The notes beneath the pieces were generated by a model. That model saw nothing but the letters and a program-made list of their open reading frames with translations. It was not told the DNA's origin and made no database searches. 64,000 nt of DNA, from contig NZ_AUHD01000005.1 in assembly GCF_000423005.1 (NCBI RefSeq), positions 372,001 to 436,000 on the forward strand. Reading direction: 5' to 3'. Both the position numbers and the translations under genes were made by a program. Source of the stretch: Gelidibacter mesophilus DSM 14095. GTDB lineage: Bacteria > Bacteroidota > Bacteroidia > Flavobacteriales > Flavobacteriaceae. Positions 47,755 through 57,108 of the stretch are shown here, piece after piece. The stretch's first letter is position 1; each line of letters begins with the position of its first letter.

Positions 47755-49116
47755 TTAAACAAACGCACTATAACCTGTAATGGCGCGTCCAACAATGAGG
47801 GTGTTGATTTCTTTGGTGCCTTCATAAGAATAAATAGCCTCGGCATCGGCCACAAACCGTGCAACGTTGTATTCTAACAAAATACCGTTGCCTCCCATAA
47901 CTTCGCGCGCCTGACTCACCACATCTCTGGTTCTTAAAGAGCAAAATACTTTAGCTAGTGAGGCGTGTTCGTCGGTCAGCAAGCCTTGATCTTGCAATTC
48001 AGAAAGTCGGTAGACCATGGTTTTCATCGCGGTCAAATTAGATAACATTTCTACCAAATGGTTTTGCACCAATTGAAAGGAAGCAATGGGTTTTCCAAAC
48101 TGTTCCCGTTTTTTGGTATATTTCAAGGCATTCTCATAAGCGCCCCTTGCGCAACCTACCGCTTGCCATGCTACACCCGCTCTGGTCATCCTTAGAACTT
48201 TAGCGGTGTCTCGGAAGGAATTAGCATTTTGAAGTCGGTCCTTTTCTGGAACTCTGCAATCTTTTAGACTGATGATGGCATTTTGGACCGTTCTCAAGGC
48301 CATCTTATCTTCCATTTTTTCGGTAGTAAATCCTGGGGTGTCTTTTCTGACCAAAAAGCCTTTTACTTTGTTGGATGTCTCATCTCTTGCCCAGATTATG
48401 GTTACGTCAGCAAACGTAGCATTTCCGATCCATTTTTTTTGGCCGTTTAACACCCACTCGTCACCTTCAATCCTACAGGTGGTTTCCATCCCGCCGGCCA
48501 CGGCACTTCCCACATTAGGCTCGGTCAAGCCAAAAGCACCAATCAATTCCATTTTTTGCATTTTAGGGAGCCATTCCTCTTTTTGTTCATCGCTTCCGCA
48601 GAGGTAAATCGAGCCCATGGCCAGTCCGCTGTGAACACCAAAAAACGTAGAAATGGAGACATCCACACGCGCTAATTCTTCTGCAATGATCCCTTCCATA
48701 ATAAAGGGGAGGTCAGGGCAGCCGTAACCTTTATAAGCGACACCACAAATATTGAGTGCTGCCAGTTTTGGAATGAGGTCCATCGGGAATTTTGCTTTAT
48801 TCCAGCAATCATTGGCAATGGGCTCTACTTCATCTTGCATAAAGTTGCGAACCTTCATTTGGATGGCCCGTTGCTCTTGAGTGAGTTTTAAATCAAGATC
48901 ATAAAAATCACCATCAATAGGAGGAAGCTGGTGTTGGCCTTTTTTGCTTTTTTCACTGAGCATTTTCATGAGTCCGTTGAGCTGATTGTCATCAAGTTCT
49001 CCTACTGTTTTCATGATTTTTGGTAAATCGATCTTCTCTGAGATTTTACTGAGATCATCAAAATCAACTTCTTTCATCAGGTTAATGATGGACTTAATTT
49101 TAGTGAATAATGCCAT
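47755..49116 (-). CDS. acyl-CoA dehydrogenase with N-terminal extension
   Basis: This FAD acyl-CoA dehydrogenase of about 453 residues (start ATG 49116; an upstream ATG at 49158 would add 14 residues) is preceded by an unusual helical stretch of about 70 residues ending near the Pro-rich QLPPIDGDFYD. The dehydrogenase core has AFGLTEPNVGS and, near the C-terminus, YSYEGTKEINTLIVGR with the glutamate base as in glutaryl-CoA and related dehydrogenases. It introduces the first double bond in acyl-CoA breakdown. No electron-transfer flavoprotein genes are nearby. Confidence 0.92.
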   Translation of the reverse strand: MALFTKIKSIINLMKEVDFDDLSKISEKIDLPKIMKTVGELDDNQLNGLMKMLSEKSKKGQHQLPPIDGDFYDLDLKLTQEQRAIQMKVRNFMQDEVEPIANDCWNKAKFPMDLIPKLAALNICGVAYKGYGCPDLPFIMEGIIAEELARVDVSISTFFGVHSGLAMGSIYLCGSDEQKEEWLPKMQKMELIGAFGLTEPNVGSAVAGGMETTCRIEGDEWVLNGQKKWIGNATFADVTIIWARDETSNKVKGFLVRKDTPGFTTEKMEDKMALRTVQNAIISLKDCRVPEKDRLQNANSFRDTAKVLRMTRAGVAWQAVGCARGAYENALKYTKKREQFGKPIASFQLVQNHLVEMLSNLTAMKTMVYRLSELQDQGLLTDEHASLAKVFCSLRTRDVVSQAREVMGGNGILLEYNVARFVADAEAIYSYEGTKEINTLIVGRAITGYSAFV

Positions 49117-49158
49117 AGCACGCTTGTATTTTAAATTAGTTGTTGAAAAGTTAGGCAT

Positions 49159-49587
49159 TTACAACTAATTATGAACGTAGGTTGAAAATATTTACAAAGA
49201 ATTTAACGAGGAAAGTTAATCGTATATGGTAGCAAATTCGACAGGAAGACTAAGTGAAAAGTTTAGATTAGAAGATAAACTGGACTGGAATAGCCTGATT
49301 GATGCCTTAGGATTTGTTAACATAGAAATCTTTAGGTGCTTTTATTATTCGCGTTAAAAAGTTGTTCTTAGAGCGCAATTCTTTCGACTTTGCGCCATGC
49401 CAAGTGCTCCTTATATCAATTAAAAACACATTGGCAGCTTAAAACAATTCCTGCCATTTTTAATAAAAAAAGTTTATGAGCTGATTTGTTTAGGGATTTA
49501 GAGAATGTTTTTTAAAAAAGACAGCCCTGAACCTATAAACTCCTGAACTCATAAACTTTCAAAAGGAAATTAATTTCTTAGCATTTA
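49159..49587. other. intergenic gap, one weak ORF
   Basis: This gap of about 430 bp is AT-rich. The only frame of note is ATG 49226 to TAA 49357 on the plus strand (43 codons; includes KLDWNSLIDALGF). It has no start signal and I cannot tell it from chance. No RNA or repeat is seen. Confidence 0.4.
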
Positions 49588-50640
49588 TTAATCATTACCA
49601 TAAACCCCATTGGCTCCAATGCCCGCTTTAAAGGACTTTAAGAATTTTCCGTCAAGATCATAAACGTTTACTTCAGAACTTTCAGTAAATCCTTTAACGT
49701 CGGTATAAAATAACTTATCATCAACTACGTTGAAACCATAACCTACATCCCAAGGAGATCCTGTGGATTTTGTATCTACAAATTCAGTATTTGAAAATGA
49801 AGTTAGATCTGTTCTAAATTTATAAATTTTGGATCCTGAAACAAAATATATGTAGTTATCTTCTAACTCCAATTTACTTGCATTTGAGAGTCCTTCTTCA
49901 AACGTAATCTCTCCAATTACGGCATTGTTGCTTGTGGTAATTTTAGTAATGCCTGTGTCGTGCATGGCATACAAGATTCCGTCTTCAATCTCCATAGAGT
50001 TGAAACCTACGCCAACAGTAAGATCTTTAACAATGGTATGGTTTTTTGAGTCGATGACCGTAATGTTCTTGCTAATATTACTGTAGTCAGAGTCAGTGTC
50101 ATAGGAAGGATTCATTATATATATAAAATTATTGTCTTCTCTTATTTCCTCCACAGATTTATTGATTTGGATAGATGTTATATGTGCGAAACTATTAGCG
50201 TCAAAAATCTCTACGGATTTTGTTGCCTCATTAGTCACATACAGTTTGCCATCTTCCACCAAGGCATATCTTGGTTGGTTAATTTTCTCCGTAATTGTAG
50301 CCACACTTTGAAAGGTATACCGATTGACAACCTCAATCTTATTACTATTGTTTACTACCAAATAGGCGTAATCATTTTCAAATACAATTGATTGTACCAC
50401 ACTGCCCAAGGTTTTTCCGTTAGCATTTTTATATATTTCCTTAGAAACTGTGTTCAAATCCTTGCTAATAAAAGTTACAGACGCGTTGGGGTCAGGAAAC
50501 TTTCCTTCATTGCTCACGAAATAGCCATTCTCAAAGTCGCCTTTGATTAGAGGTGCAGAATCGTCAGAATCACTACAAGATGTGAATATTAATAGGACAA
50601 GTAAGCTAAGGGTGCTGAATTTAAATAAATGTTTGATCAT
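49588..50640 (-). CDS. surface beta-propeller lipoprotein, BtuG candidate
   Basis: This 350-residue lipoprotein (lipobox FTSC, Cys22) is followed by a Ser/Asp spacer typical of surface export in Bacteroidota. The mature part is built of repeated four-strand units such as SIVFENDYAYLVVNNSNKIEVV and KLELEDNYIYFVSG, fitting a YncE/DUF5074-type beta-propeller. It lies five bases downstream of the BtuB-like receptor under a cobalamin riboswitch. In Bacteroides, BtuG is a surface beta-propeller lipoprotein that captures B12 for BtuB, so this is a candidate functional counterpart, inferred from fold and context rather than close sequence recognition. Confidence 0.8.
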   Translation of the reverse strand: MIKHLFKFSTLSLLVLLIFTSCSDSDDSAPLIKGDFENGYFVSNEGKFPDPNASVTFISKDLNTVSKEIYKNANGKTLGSVVQSIVFENDYAYLVVNNSNKIEVVNRYTFQSVATITEKINQPRYALVEDGKLYVTNEATKSVEIFDANSFAHITSIQINKSVEEIREDNNFIYIMNPSYDTDSDYSNISKNITVIDSKNHTIVKDLTVGVGFNSMEIEDGILYAMHDTGITKITTSNNAVIGEITFEEGLSNASKLELEDNYIYFVSGSKIYKFRTDLTSFSNTEFVDTKSTGSPWDVGYGFNVVDDKLFYTDVKGFTESSEVNVYDLDGKFLKSFKAGIGANGVYGND

Positions 50641-50645
50641 GTTTA

Positions 50646-52472
50646 TTATAGTTTTAGAGTTAAATTAATATGATAATTAATGCCGGGCATAGGGCGATAA
50701 GCCATGGTTTTGTAATCAGTATTGCATAGGTTGTTAATTCTAGTACCTAAGATCCAATGAGTGTTTTTTCCAAAAGCATAATTGACCGATAGATTGGTCA
50801 AAACAAAGTCATCAAGAATGGTGTCAAGGTTATTATCACTGTGCGTAAAGACTTCCCCTGTATAAATGGTGTTAAGTCGCGTTGAAAAACCTTTATGTTC
50901 ATAGGTCAGGCCCAAGGTTGCTTTATGATAAGGCACATAAATTAATTGATAGTCTGTTTCATTATTTTTAGAAACGGTATAACTATAGAGCGCCTTAATT
51001 TTTAATTGATGTGCATTGATATTAAACTCGTAATGCATGGTACTTTCCAGTCCATAAGAACACACGCTGTTGGTGTTGACTGGCCGCCATAAATTGCCGG
51101 AATAAGGTAACCAACGGATCATATCGTCAATATTATTGTAATACCCAGTGAGGATAAGCCTTAAATTATCAAAATTAAATTCGTTTGAAAGTTCATACTG
51201 GATAGACGATTCTGCTCTTAAATCAGGGTTTTCGGCGCCTGGCCAATACAGATCATTAAAAGTAGGCGTTCTATAGTTTTTGGAGATGGAGATGTTCACA
51301 GCGTATTCAGGAAGAGGTTGCCATTTGAAACCAAAAGAAAAGAGAAGTGGGCTTTTAAAACCTTCATTAAGTTCACCACGTAATGTGGCTTGATAGTTAA
51401 AGTCTTTTGTCAATTGATGTTTGAGGTAGAGATTGGCGCTTCCGGTATGTCGTTTGACATTATCGTAATTGGTGCCTGTTGCGGTCGCCAAATTGTATTC
51501 CCCGCCAACATTTACCAAGAGTTTTTTAAACTGCATTTGGTAATTATAGTTGGCAATATACGTCCAACCATTGCCATTACTTGAGCCATCATTCGTGTCT
51601 AATTCTGGATAAAATCGGTACTTTTCGTTGATTAATCCGATTTTTGCCGTGGATTGATTTTTGCCTGATTTGTATTGATATTCACCCAACAAACGTAAAT
51701 GGTCATCGGTATATTTATTCCGAGTTTGTGACGTTTCAACAATTGACAAATGACGATCACTTGTAAACAAATTGGAATACAGCTTAATGCTGTTTTTGCT
51801 ATCTAGTTGATACATGCCGTTTACTGAAGCGTTAAGGTTATAAAACTGACCGTTTTCGTTATAATCTTCCGTGTTTGGGTGCCTATAATCATTATCAGAA
51901 TCTAGATAACTTAAACCAATTTGTAAATTGGATTTCTCACCTGAAATACTGTGATCGGTACTTAGGTTCTTAGTATTGAAACTGCCGTAAGCTGCCTTAA
52001 ACTCATGGGTGTTCTCTGTACCAACTTCTAAATTATTATTTAAATAGACCACCCCACCAATGGCGCCCGTACCAAATTGGGTGCTTCCGCCGCCAGGACG
52101 TACCAGCACTTCAGATAGGTTTTGGGTAGTGACAAGACTAAAATCCGTTTGCCCTAAAAAGATGGAATTGATGTTGATACCATTCCAAACCACCGCGGTT
52201 TGTTGGGCAGAAGTGCCTCTAAAGGATGCTGAAGTGGCCATTCCAAAACCGTTTTCCTTAAAATATATAGGAGTTTCAAATTGTAATACTTCGGTAAGTT
52301 GTGGGCGGTAATTGGAGAGGCTTGTTTTGTTGATTGTAATAATAGGCTGACCAATGGATCTGTCTTTCAACCTTTCAGCTTTTAAGAAAATAGTATCCAA
52401 AACCGTATCCTTCTCTTGCGAATGGACAAGGAAAGTGCATAAAAATATAATATACGCGAATACATGTCTCAT
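50646..52472 (-). CDS. btuB: BtuB-like TonB-dependent cobalamin receptor
   Basis: This 608-residue outer-membrane TonB-dependent receptor has a signal peptide (about 1-18). The plug domain (about 30-155) contains MATSASFRGTSAQQTAVVWNG and GSTQFGTGAIGGVVYLN, and the 22-strand barrel ends at the usual aromatic-rich INYHINLTLKL. Its size (near 600, no carboxypeptidase-like N-domain) resembles BtuB rather than SusC. The cobalamin riboswitch directly upstream makes vitamin B12 or a related corrinoid the expected ligand. It is co-transcribed with the beta-propeller lipoprotein. Confidence 0.9.
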   Translation of the reverse strand: MRHVFAYIIFLCTFLVHSQEKDTVLDTIFLKAERLKDRSIGQPIITINKTSLSNYRPQLTEVLQFETPIYFKENGFGMATSASFRGTSAQQTAVVWNGININSIFLGQTDFSLVTTQNLSEVLVRPGGGSTQFGTGAIGGVVYLNNNLEVGTENTHEFKAAYGSFNTKNLSTDHSISGEKSNLQIGLSYLDSDNDYRHPNTEDYNENGQFYNLNASVNGMYQLDSKNSIKLYSNLFTSDRHLSIVETSQTRNKYTDDHLRLLGEYQYKSGKNQSTAKIGLINEKYRFYPELDTNDGSSNGNGWTYIANYNYQMQFKKLLVNVGGEYNLATATGTNYDNVKRHTGSANLYLKHQLTKDFNYQATLRGELNEGFKSPLLFSFGFKWQPLPEYAVNISISKNYRTPTFNDLYWPGAENPDLRAESSIQYELSNEFNFDNLRLILTGYYNNIDDMIRWLPYSGNLWRPVNTNSVCSYGLESTMHYEFNINAHQLKIKALYSYTVSKNNETDYQLIYVPYHKATLGLTYEHKGFSTRLNTIYTGEVFTHSDNNLDTILDDFVLTNLSVNYAFGKNTHWILGTRINNLCNTDYKTMAYRPMPGINYHINLTLKL

Positions 52473-52520
52473 AAATTCTGTTTATCCCGAACAGGTCATT
52501 TTTTTGTAATGTTAGTGGAC

Positions 52521-52717
52521 TTGGCAGGTCTCCTGGCTTGCGTCTTATTGTGAACCTTCCCATCCCGCGTGTAACGTGACAGTGGTAAGTAGTAACTACA
52601 ATAAGCATCCCGATATCTAGGGACTAAGCGTACAGTTGCGGGAACAGCTTCTGATTTTAACAGAATTCCCATTTAATTACACCCTTTACTTCTTAGATAA
52701 GTGTGTAAAACCAATTC
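52521..52717 (-). ncRNA. cobalamin riboswitch
   Basis: On the minus strand the leader of btuB contains the ordered landmarks of a cobalamin (AdoCbl-type) riboswitch. A 5' stem (TTACAC with GTGTAA) is followed by GGGAATT, then CCCGCAACTGTA, CCACTG, GGGATGGGAAGG, and the closing AGCCAGGAGACCTGCC (near 52523-52538). It should shut off btuB and the propeller gene when cellular B12 is high. A small hairpin (CTGTT with AACAG, 52479-52495) just before the ATG may be the expression platform, implying translational control. Confidence 0.93.
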
Positions 52718-52721
52718 GCGA

Positions 52722-52751
52722 CAAAGATAGCTTATTATGAAAGATCTACAA
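52722..52751 (-). promoter_or_regulatory. promoter of the cobalamin riboswitch-btuB operon
   Basis: Minus-strand TTG (52751-52749), a 19-base spacer and TATCTTTG (52729-52722) make a full Bacteroidota promoter. It predicts a transcript starting near 52718, exactly where the riboswitch begins. Confidence 0.65.
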
Positions 52752-52966
52752 TGAAATGGATTTTTAGATTTTAGGTAAGAATTAAAGTTTAATTGGTTGT
52801 TTCAAATAAGGTCAAAGTATTTAGGTGAAATTGAAGAGATCTTTTGCGCTCTATCTGTTTAACCACTATAGTGATTTATATGCATTAGAATAAAATGCCT
52901 ATTTTAAATTGAAACTTGAAACCCGAGACCCAAAATTAAGTTAAGATTCCTGCCTTCGCAAGTGTG

Positions 52967-54043
52967 CTATTTCATGGCAAGCAAGATTTCTGCGGCGGCA
53001 AAGGGAGAGGTCTCTCCATTTTCGATACGTTTCAACTGAATTTTTAATTCAGTTTTAATGGTGGTATTGGCGTAGAAATCAGACTTGAGTCGGTCTTCAA
53101 TAGTTTGAAGCAGCCAAAACTTGTTTTGTTCACGTCGTTGGTGCTCGAAAAAATGAGTTTGCTTTGCTAGAGCGATATACTCTTCAATCAATTGCCAAAC
53201 TTCTGGAATTCCTGTGTTGTGTAGTGCGCTAGCCAGCAACACTTTGGGCTGCCATCCGGAATCTTTTGGTGGGTAGAGATGGAGTGCTCTGTTAAATTCC
53301 ACTTTGGCGGATTTAGCATTTTTAAGATTGTCGCCATCAGCCTTGTTGATTACAATGGCATCGGCCATTTCCATAATGCCCCGTTTAATGCCTTGCAACT
53401 CATCACCAGCACCGGTGATTTTCAGCAATAAAAAGAAATCGACCATACTATGTACAGCAGTTTCACTTTGTCCAACACCTACGGTTTCAATCAAAATAGT
53501 GTCAAATCCGGCCGCTTCACATAAGATAATCGTTTCTCTGCTTTTACGGGCTACACCGCCAAGAGAGCTTCCTGAAGGTGAGGGACGGATAAAGGCTTTA
53601 TCGTTCTTAACTAATTCTTCCATTCGGGTTTTATCGCCCAAAATGGAGCCTCTGCTCAACGTGCTGCTTGGGTCTACCGCTAAAACAGCAACATGTTTTC
53701 CTTGTGAGGTTAAAAATGTCCCGAAAGTTTCAATAAACGTACTTTTTCCAACGCCTGGAACTCCAGTAATGCCTATTCTAATTGATTTATTGGCATAGGG
53801 CAAACATTTTTGAATGATCTCGTTGGCCTTTTTTAAATGCTGTGGGTTGGTGCTTTCCACCAAGGTTATGGCCCTGCTAAGTGCTGTGGGGTTTTTGGCG
53901 AGAATACCTTTTACTAAATCTCCGGCTGAAGGTTGCGTTTGCCGTTTGTTTCTAATGGCAGCAATGGCTTTTTTGTTAGTGCTTTCTGGTTCAGAAACAC
54001 CTTTACTTTCTTGAAGTGCTGAAGATTTACGCTTGTTGGTCAA
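52967..54043 (-). CDS. meaB: methylmalonyl-CoA mutase-associated GTPase MeaB
   Basis: This 358-residue G3E-family GTPase (MeaB/ArgK) guards and reloads B12-dependent methylmalonyl-CoA mutase. Walker A is [12 protein letters not shown], switch regions include [19 protein letters not shown] and ETVGVGQSE, and the base-recognition motif is NKADGDN. The first 45 residues form a Lys-rich extension. The mutase genes are not in the window. Its position just upstream of the B12 uptake operon on the same strand links B12 import and use. Confidence 0.93.
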   Translation of the reverse strand: MTNKRKSSALQESKGVSEPESTNKKAIAAIRNKRQTQPSAGDLVKGILAKNPTALSRAITLVESTNPQHLKKANEIIQKCLPYANKSIRIGITGVPGVGKSTFIETFGTFLTSQGKHVAVLAVDPSSTLSRGSILGDKTRMEELVKNDKAFIRPSPSGSSLGGVARKSRETIILCEAAGFDTILIETVGVGQSETAVHSMVDFFLLLKITGAGDELQGIKRGIMEMADAIVINKADGDNLKNAKSAKVEFNRALHLYPPKDSGWQPKVLLASALHNTGIPEVWQLIEEYIALAKQTHFFEHQRREQNKFWLLQTIEDRLKSDFYANTTIKTELKIQLKRIENGETSPFAAAEILLAMK

Positions 54044-54060
54044 ACTGTTTTTAATTTTGC

Positions 54061-54636
54061 CTATTGAGGTTGCACCTTACTAATGGACAAAGGGACTTCA
54101 ATTTTGGTATGGTCCCAGGCCATGGTCATTTTTAAAATATCAACGGTATTATCAAAAGCAATGGTAAATTGCTCTACGGTGCTATCAATTGGAATTACAG
54201 GAACATCAACCTCCAAAAGGTCATATTTTGGTTCGCGCATTGGTCGCATTTGCTCGTCCACGCCCCACGGATATTGTTTGGTGTTAAAATAAACTTTCCA
54301 AATGCTGTCTTTAGGAATGGTCCAAAGCGTATAGGTGCCCTTAGGGACGGAAATTCCATCTACAATCAGGGTTTTATTAGTGTTAAAGGTAGTAGCTTCA
54401 TTGGCTCCTGTTCGCCATACCTTGTCATACGGCACTAAAGCACCAAAAATTTCACGTCCTTTTTTAGAAGGTCTATTGTACAGCACTTCCAACTTCGTAT
54501 CGTTCAATTCAAATTTGACGACATCTTTTGGACTTTCTCGTTTTGAGAAAATATCTTCGACAAAATACGAGTATAAAAACAAGCCTACAGCCACAAAAGC
54601 AAGGATGATCAAAAGGCGTTTTAAAAACTTATTCAT
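54061..54636 (-). CDS. DUF2911 domain protein
   Basis: This 191-residue protein has an N-terminal membrane anchor (residues 7-26) and one periplasmic DUF2911 domain. The domain is recognisable by [26 protein letters not shown] and [15 protein letters not shown]2911 is a common Bacteroidota beta-sandwich family of unknown role. It is the gene immediately upstream of meaB, separated by 17 bp, and is probably co-transcribed. Confidence 0.88.
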   Translation of the reverse strand: MNKFLKRLLIILAFVAVGLFLYSYFVEDIFSKRESPKDVVKFELNDTKLEVLYNRPSKKGREIFGALVPYDKVWRTGANEATTFNTNKTLIVDGISVPKGTYTLWTIPKDSIWKVYFNTKQYPWGVDEQMRPMREPKYDLLEVDVPVIPIDSTVEQFTIAFDNTVDILKMTMAWDHTKIEVPLSISKVQPQ

Positions 54637-54946
54637 AAATATAAAGGGTGATATATGTGAAACATGGGTTAAATATAAATCAAAAAGCTTGGCCTTTAAA
54701 GTACTTAACGCTGTTTTATGGAAAGATGTTATTATTTTTTATGAAAATTGGGTAAATTCTTCATGACGCCATCAGTCAAACCAGACTTTATGCTGTAACA
54801 TCTTAAACCTTAACCATGATTTCTATCGCTTTTATTTTTATGATATAATGAGGTTTTGGATCCATCCAAATAGATTTTCATTTTAGAATGCACTCTTATT
54901 TAAATAAGAAGTATTAATTTCACATGCCAAAGAAGCGTAAAACGAT
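54637..54946. other. intergenic gap between divergent genes
   Basis: This is 310 bp of AT-rich sequence between the divergent DUF2911 and MscS genes. No ORF with support, RNA or repeat is visible; it must hold both promoters, but no exact TAnnTTTG box close to either start was found. Confidence 0.45.
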
Positions 54947-55870
54947 ATGAAAGTTCAGAAAGATAAGCATTGGATTACTATGTATTCGGTCACGGCGGTC
55001 TTATTGATTGCCGTACATTATATATTGGAGTTAGAGTTTTTTGATCGGTGGGATGCGTATGTTCCCTTTTTAAAAAAACTAAGTCTAAGCTTGTTTTTAA
55101 TTTCCTTGATCTTCCTAATTAGTAAAATAATTGAAAGAGTCGTCAATACGCAAACTCGTCTAGAGGGCGACCGTTATAATCTTTTAAGGATTATCAGGTT
55201 TCTTGCCATCGTTTTTAGTCTTATAGTGGTCATTTCGTTCTTATTTAAGAGTCTTTATGCGGCGGCATTAAGTGTTGGTTTATTTTCATTGGTAGTGGGC
55301 TTTGCTTTGCAAGCCCCAATTACGTCTTTTATTGCCTGGATTTATTTGATTTTTAGGCGTTCTTATTTAGTTGGAGATCGTATTCAAATAAACGGACTTC
55401 GTGGTGATGTGGTAGAAATAAGTTATTTAGACACGTCTATTTTGGAGTGTAGTGGGGATTATTTAGGTAATGATAGAAGGAGCGGACGCATTATCAGGTT
55501 TCCTAATAGTTTGATATTGAGAGAGGAGGTTATCAATTATTCTGGTCCACAAATACCATTTATATGGAATGAAACAGCGCTACAAATTGCTTATACAAGT
55601 GATTTGCAGTTTGTGGAAGACTGCTTATTGAAAGCGGCGCTTAATGATTTTAAGCAACACTATCCAGAACGTGCCTCTGATAATTTAGGAATATGGGAAC
55701 CAGCCGTTTACTTTAGGATAAATACCTTTGCCTGGATGGAAGCGGTAATTTCTTATCCTGTGGAACCATTTGACACTACTGGGCGTAGAAATCGTGTTTT
55801 AAAGGAAGCTTTGCCAATGTTGAATGCAGCACCAGACAAGGTGAAATTTCCTGAAGGAGCACTGCGTTGA
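54947..55870 (+). CDS. small-conductance mechanosensitive channel (MscS family)
   Basis: This 307-residue MscS-type channel releases solutes on osmotic downshock. Four membrane segments lie at about 11-28, 45-62, 86-105 and 108-145, the last being the Gly/Ala-rich pore helix AALSVGLFSLVVGFALQ. The beta domain includes GDRIQINGLRGDVVEISYLDTSIL. The C-terminal cytosolic vestibule domain is shorter than in E. coli MscS. It converges on the next gene with 23 bp between. Confidence 0.9.
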   Translation: MKVQKDKHWITMYSVTAVLLIAVHYILELEFFDRWDAYVPFLKKLSLSLFLISLIFLISKIIERVVNTQTRLEGDRYNLLRIIRFLAIVFSLIVVISFLFKSLYAAALSVGLFSLVVGFALQAPITSFIAWIYLIFRRSYLVGDRIQINGLRGDVVEISYLDTSILECSGDYLGNDRRSGRIIRFPNSLILREEVINYSGPQIPFIWNETALQIAYTSDLQFVEDCLLKAALNDFKQHYPERASDNLGIWEPAVYFRINTFAWMEAVISYPVEPFDTTGRRNRVLKEALPMLNAAPDKVKFPEGALR

Positions 55871-55893
55871 TAGAATAATTGACGATTCATTTT

Positions 55894-56766
55894 TTATTCG
55901 CATCTGGCATTTAAATAAAAACTCAGATTTTGACTTGCTGCCGTCCATGTATCCATTGTTTTTTCGCGGAAATAGGCGGTGCTCAAAGGTGAAGCAGCCG
56001 TAGAGATTGAAAAATATTTACTCGTTTCATCGTTTTTTACGCTTTCTAACCATTGTAAGGTTACGGCAATCTCTTGGATGTCTTCTTTTATATAAACGTT
56101 ATATGGTTCTAAATCGACTTTAAACCATCCCAGAAAAGTGTTATTTATTTCAAAAATTATGTTTTCAAATAGCAACAATTCTGTTGGAAGTCCGTCTTCG
56201 ATTTTGTAAAAATTCACCCTAAATTTTAGAGAAGAAAAATCGTTGGAAGTGATATTGAAATTCAAGTTCTTGACATGGCAGTTCTTCCTAATTTTAAATT
56301 TCATACCTCTTTCCTTGCTCAATCTATCGTCAACGTCTTTTTCATGAACGGTATAAAAATTCATGTGGTTGAGCCCTAATCCTTTTGATGACCGGCCTAT
56401 TTTCTTGGATTTTAGTTTGATTTTTTTTGAGCTGATAACAACTTCATCCAATTGGGTGTTCTCAGGGTGCAGATGAATGCTATTGTTTTCTTGCTTTAGC
56501 TCTGAAATCAAATACTTTTCAGTTTTAAAACCCACAAATGAAAATGTAACTGTATCGTTTTTGGTCGCTTTATCGTTTAATAAAAGCTTAAACATACCAT
56601 CTTTATTAGAAACTGTTCCAATTGTTTTATTTGCGATTCCGATATTGACAAAAGCCAAGGGTTCATTATTTTCAAAATTCTGTACCTTTCCATTAATCAT
56701 AGTGTCTTGGCTGAGGCAGATGGTAGGTGTCGATAAAACCAATAGCATTATTATTCTAAATATCAT
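55894..56766 (-). CDS. carboxypeptidase-regulatory-domain exported protein
   Basis: This 290-residue exported protein has a signal peptide (1-19) followed by a carboxypeptidase D regulatory-like domain (CarboxypepD_reg-like; VQNFENNEPLAFVNIGIANKTIGTVSNKDGMF, about 25-110) of the kind found at the front of SusC proteins and surface enzymes. The rest (about 130-290) is beta-rich with LKFRVNFYKIEDGLPTELLL and has no name I recognise. It is a single-gene unit, probably located in the outer envelope. Confidence 0.8.
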   Translation of the reverse strand: MIFRIIMLLVLSTPTICLSQDTMINGKVQNFENNEPLAFVNIGIANKTIGTVSNKDGMFKLLLNDKATKNDTVTFSFVGFKTEKYLISELKQENNSIHLHPENTQLDEVVISSKKIKLKSKKIGRSSKGLGLNHMNFYTVHEKDVDDRLSKERGMKFKIRKNCHVKNLNFNITSNDFSSLKFRVNFYKIEDGLPTELLLFENIIFEINNTFLGWFKVDLEPYNVYIKEDIQEIAVTLQWLESVKNDETSKYFSISTAASPLSTAYFREKTMDTWTAASQNLSFYLNARCE

Positions 56767-57017
56767 TGAAGTTTGAAGTTTTTGAAATCAATCAGTAAAG
56801 CTACATGAATAAGCTTAAAAAAAGTTTGTCTTGGTTAATGGATTTATGATAAGATGAGCAGCCTCATAAATAATGGGCTTATCAAATTATAAATTTATCA
56901 ATGTCTAGTTTAAAATAAAATCTGAATGGCTTGACTTTCTACCTTATTTTTATTGGGAATCATAGATAAAGAACTATCTTTAGTACAAAAGTTCCGGCTA
57001 TTTATTTTGAATGTGCT
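56767..57017. other. intergenic gap, nothing seen
   Basis: AT-rich sequence lies between the regulatory-domain gene and the original end of the symporter gene. Nothing recognised. Confidence 0.4.
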
Positions 57018-57108
57018 TCAGACCGCTTTCCAAGAAGCCACATGAGAATTCCCCCCAGTTGTAAACATCCATATGGTATATGCTATAGTGGGAATGCTCA
57101 TTTCTAAA

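Noticed and set aside
53304-53798. 164-codon plus-strand ORF
   Set aside because: Lies entirely antisense to meaB, whose motifs are intact; composition is that of a frame shadow.
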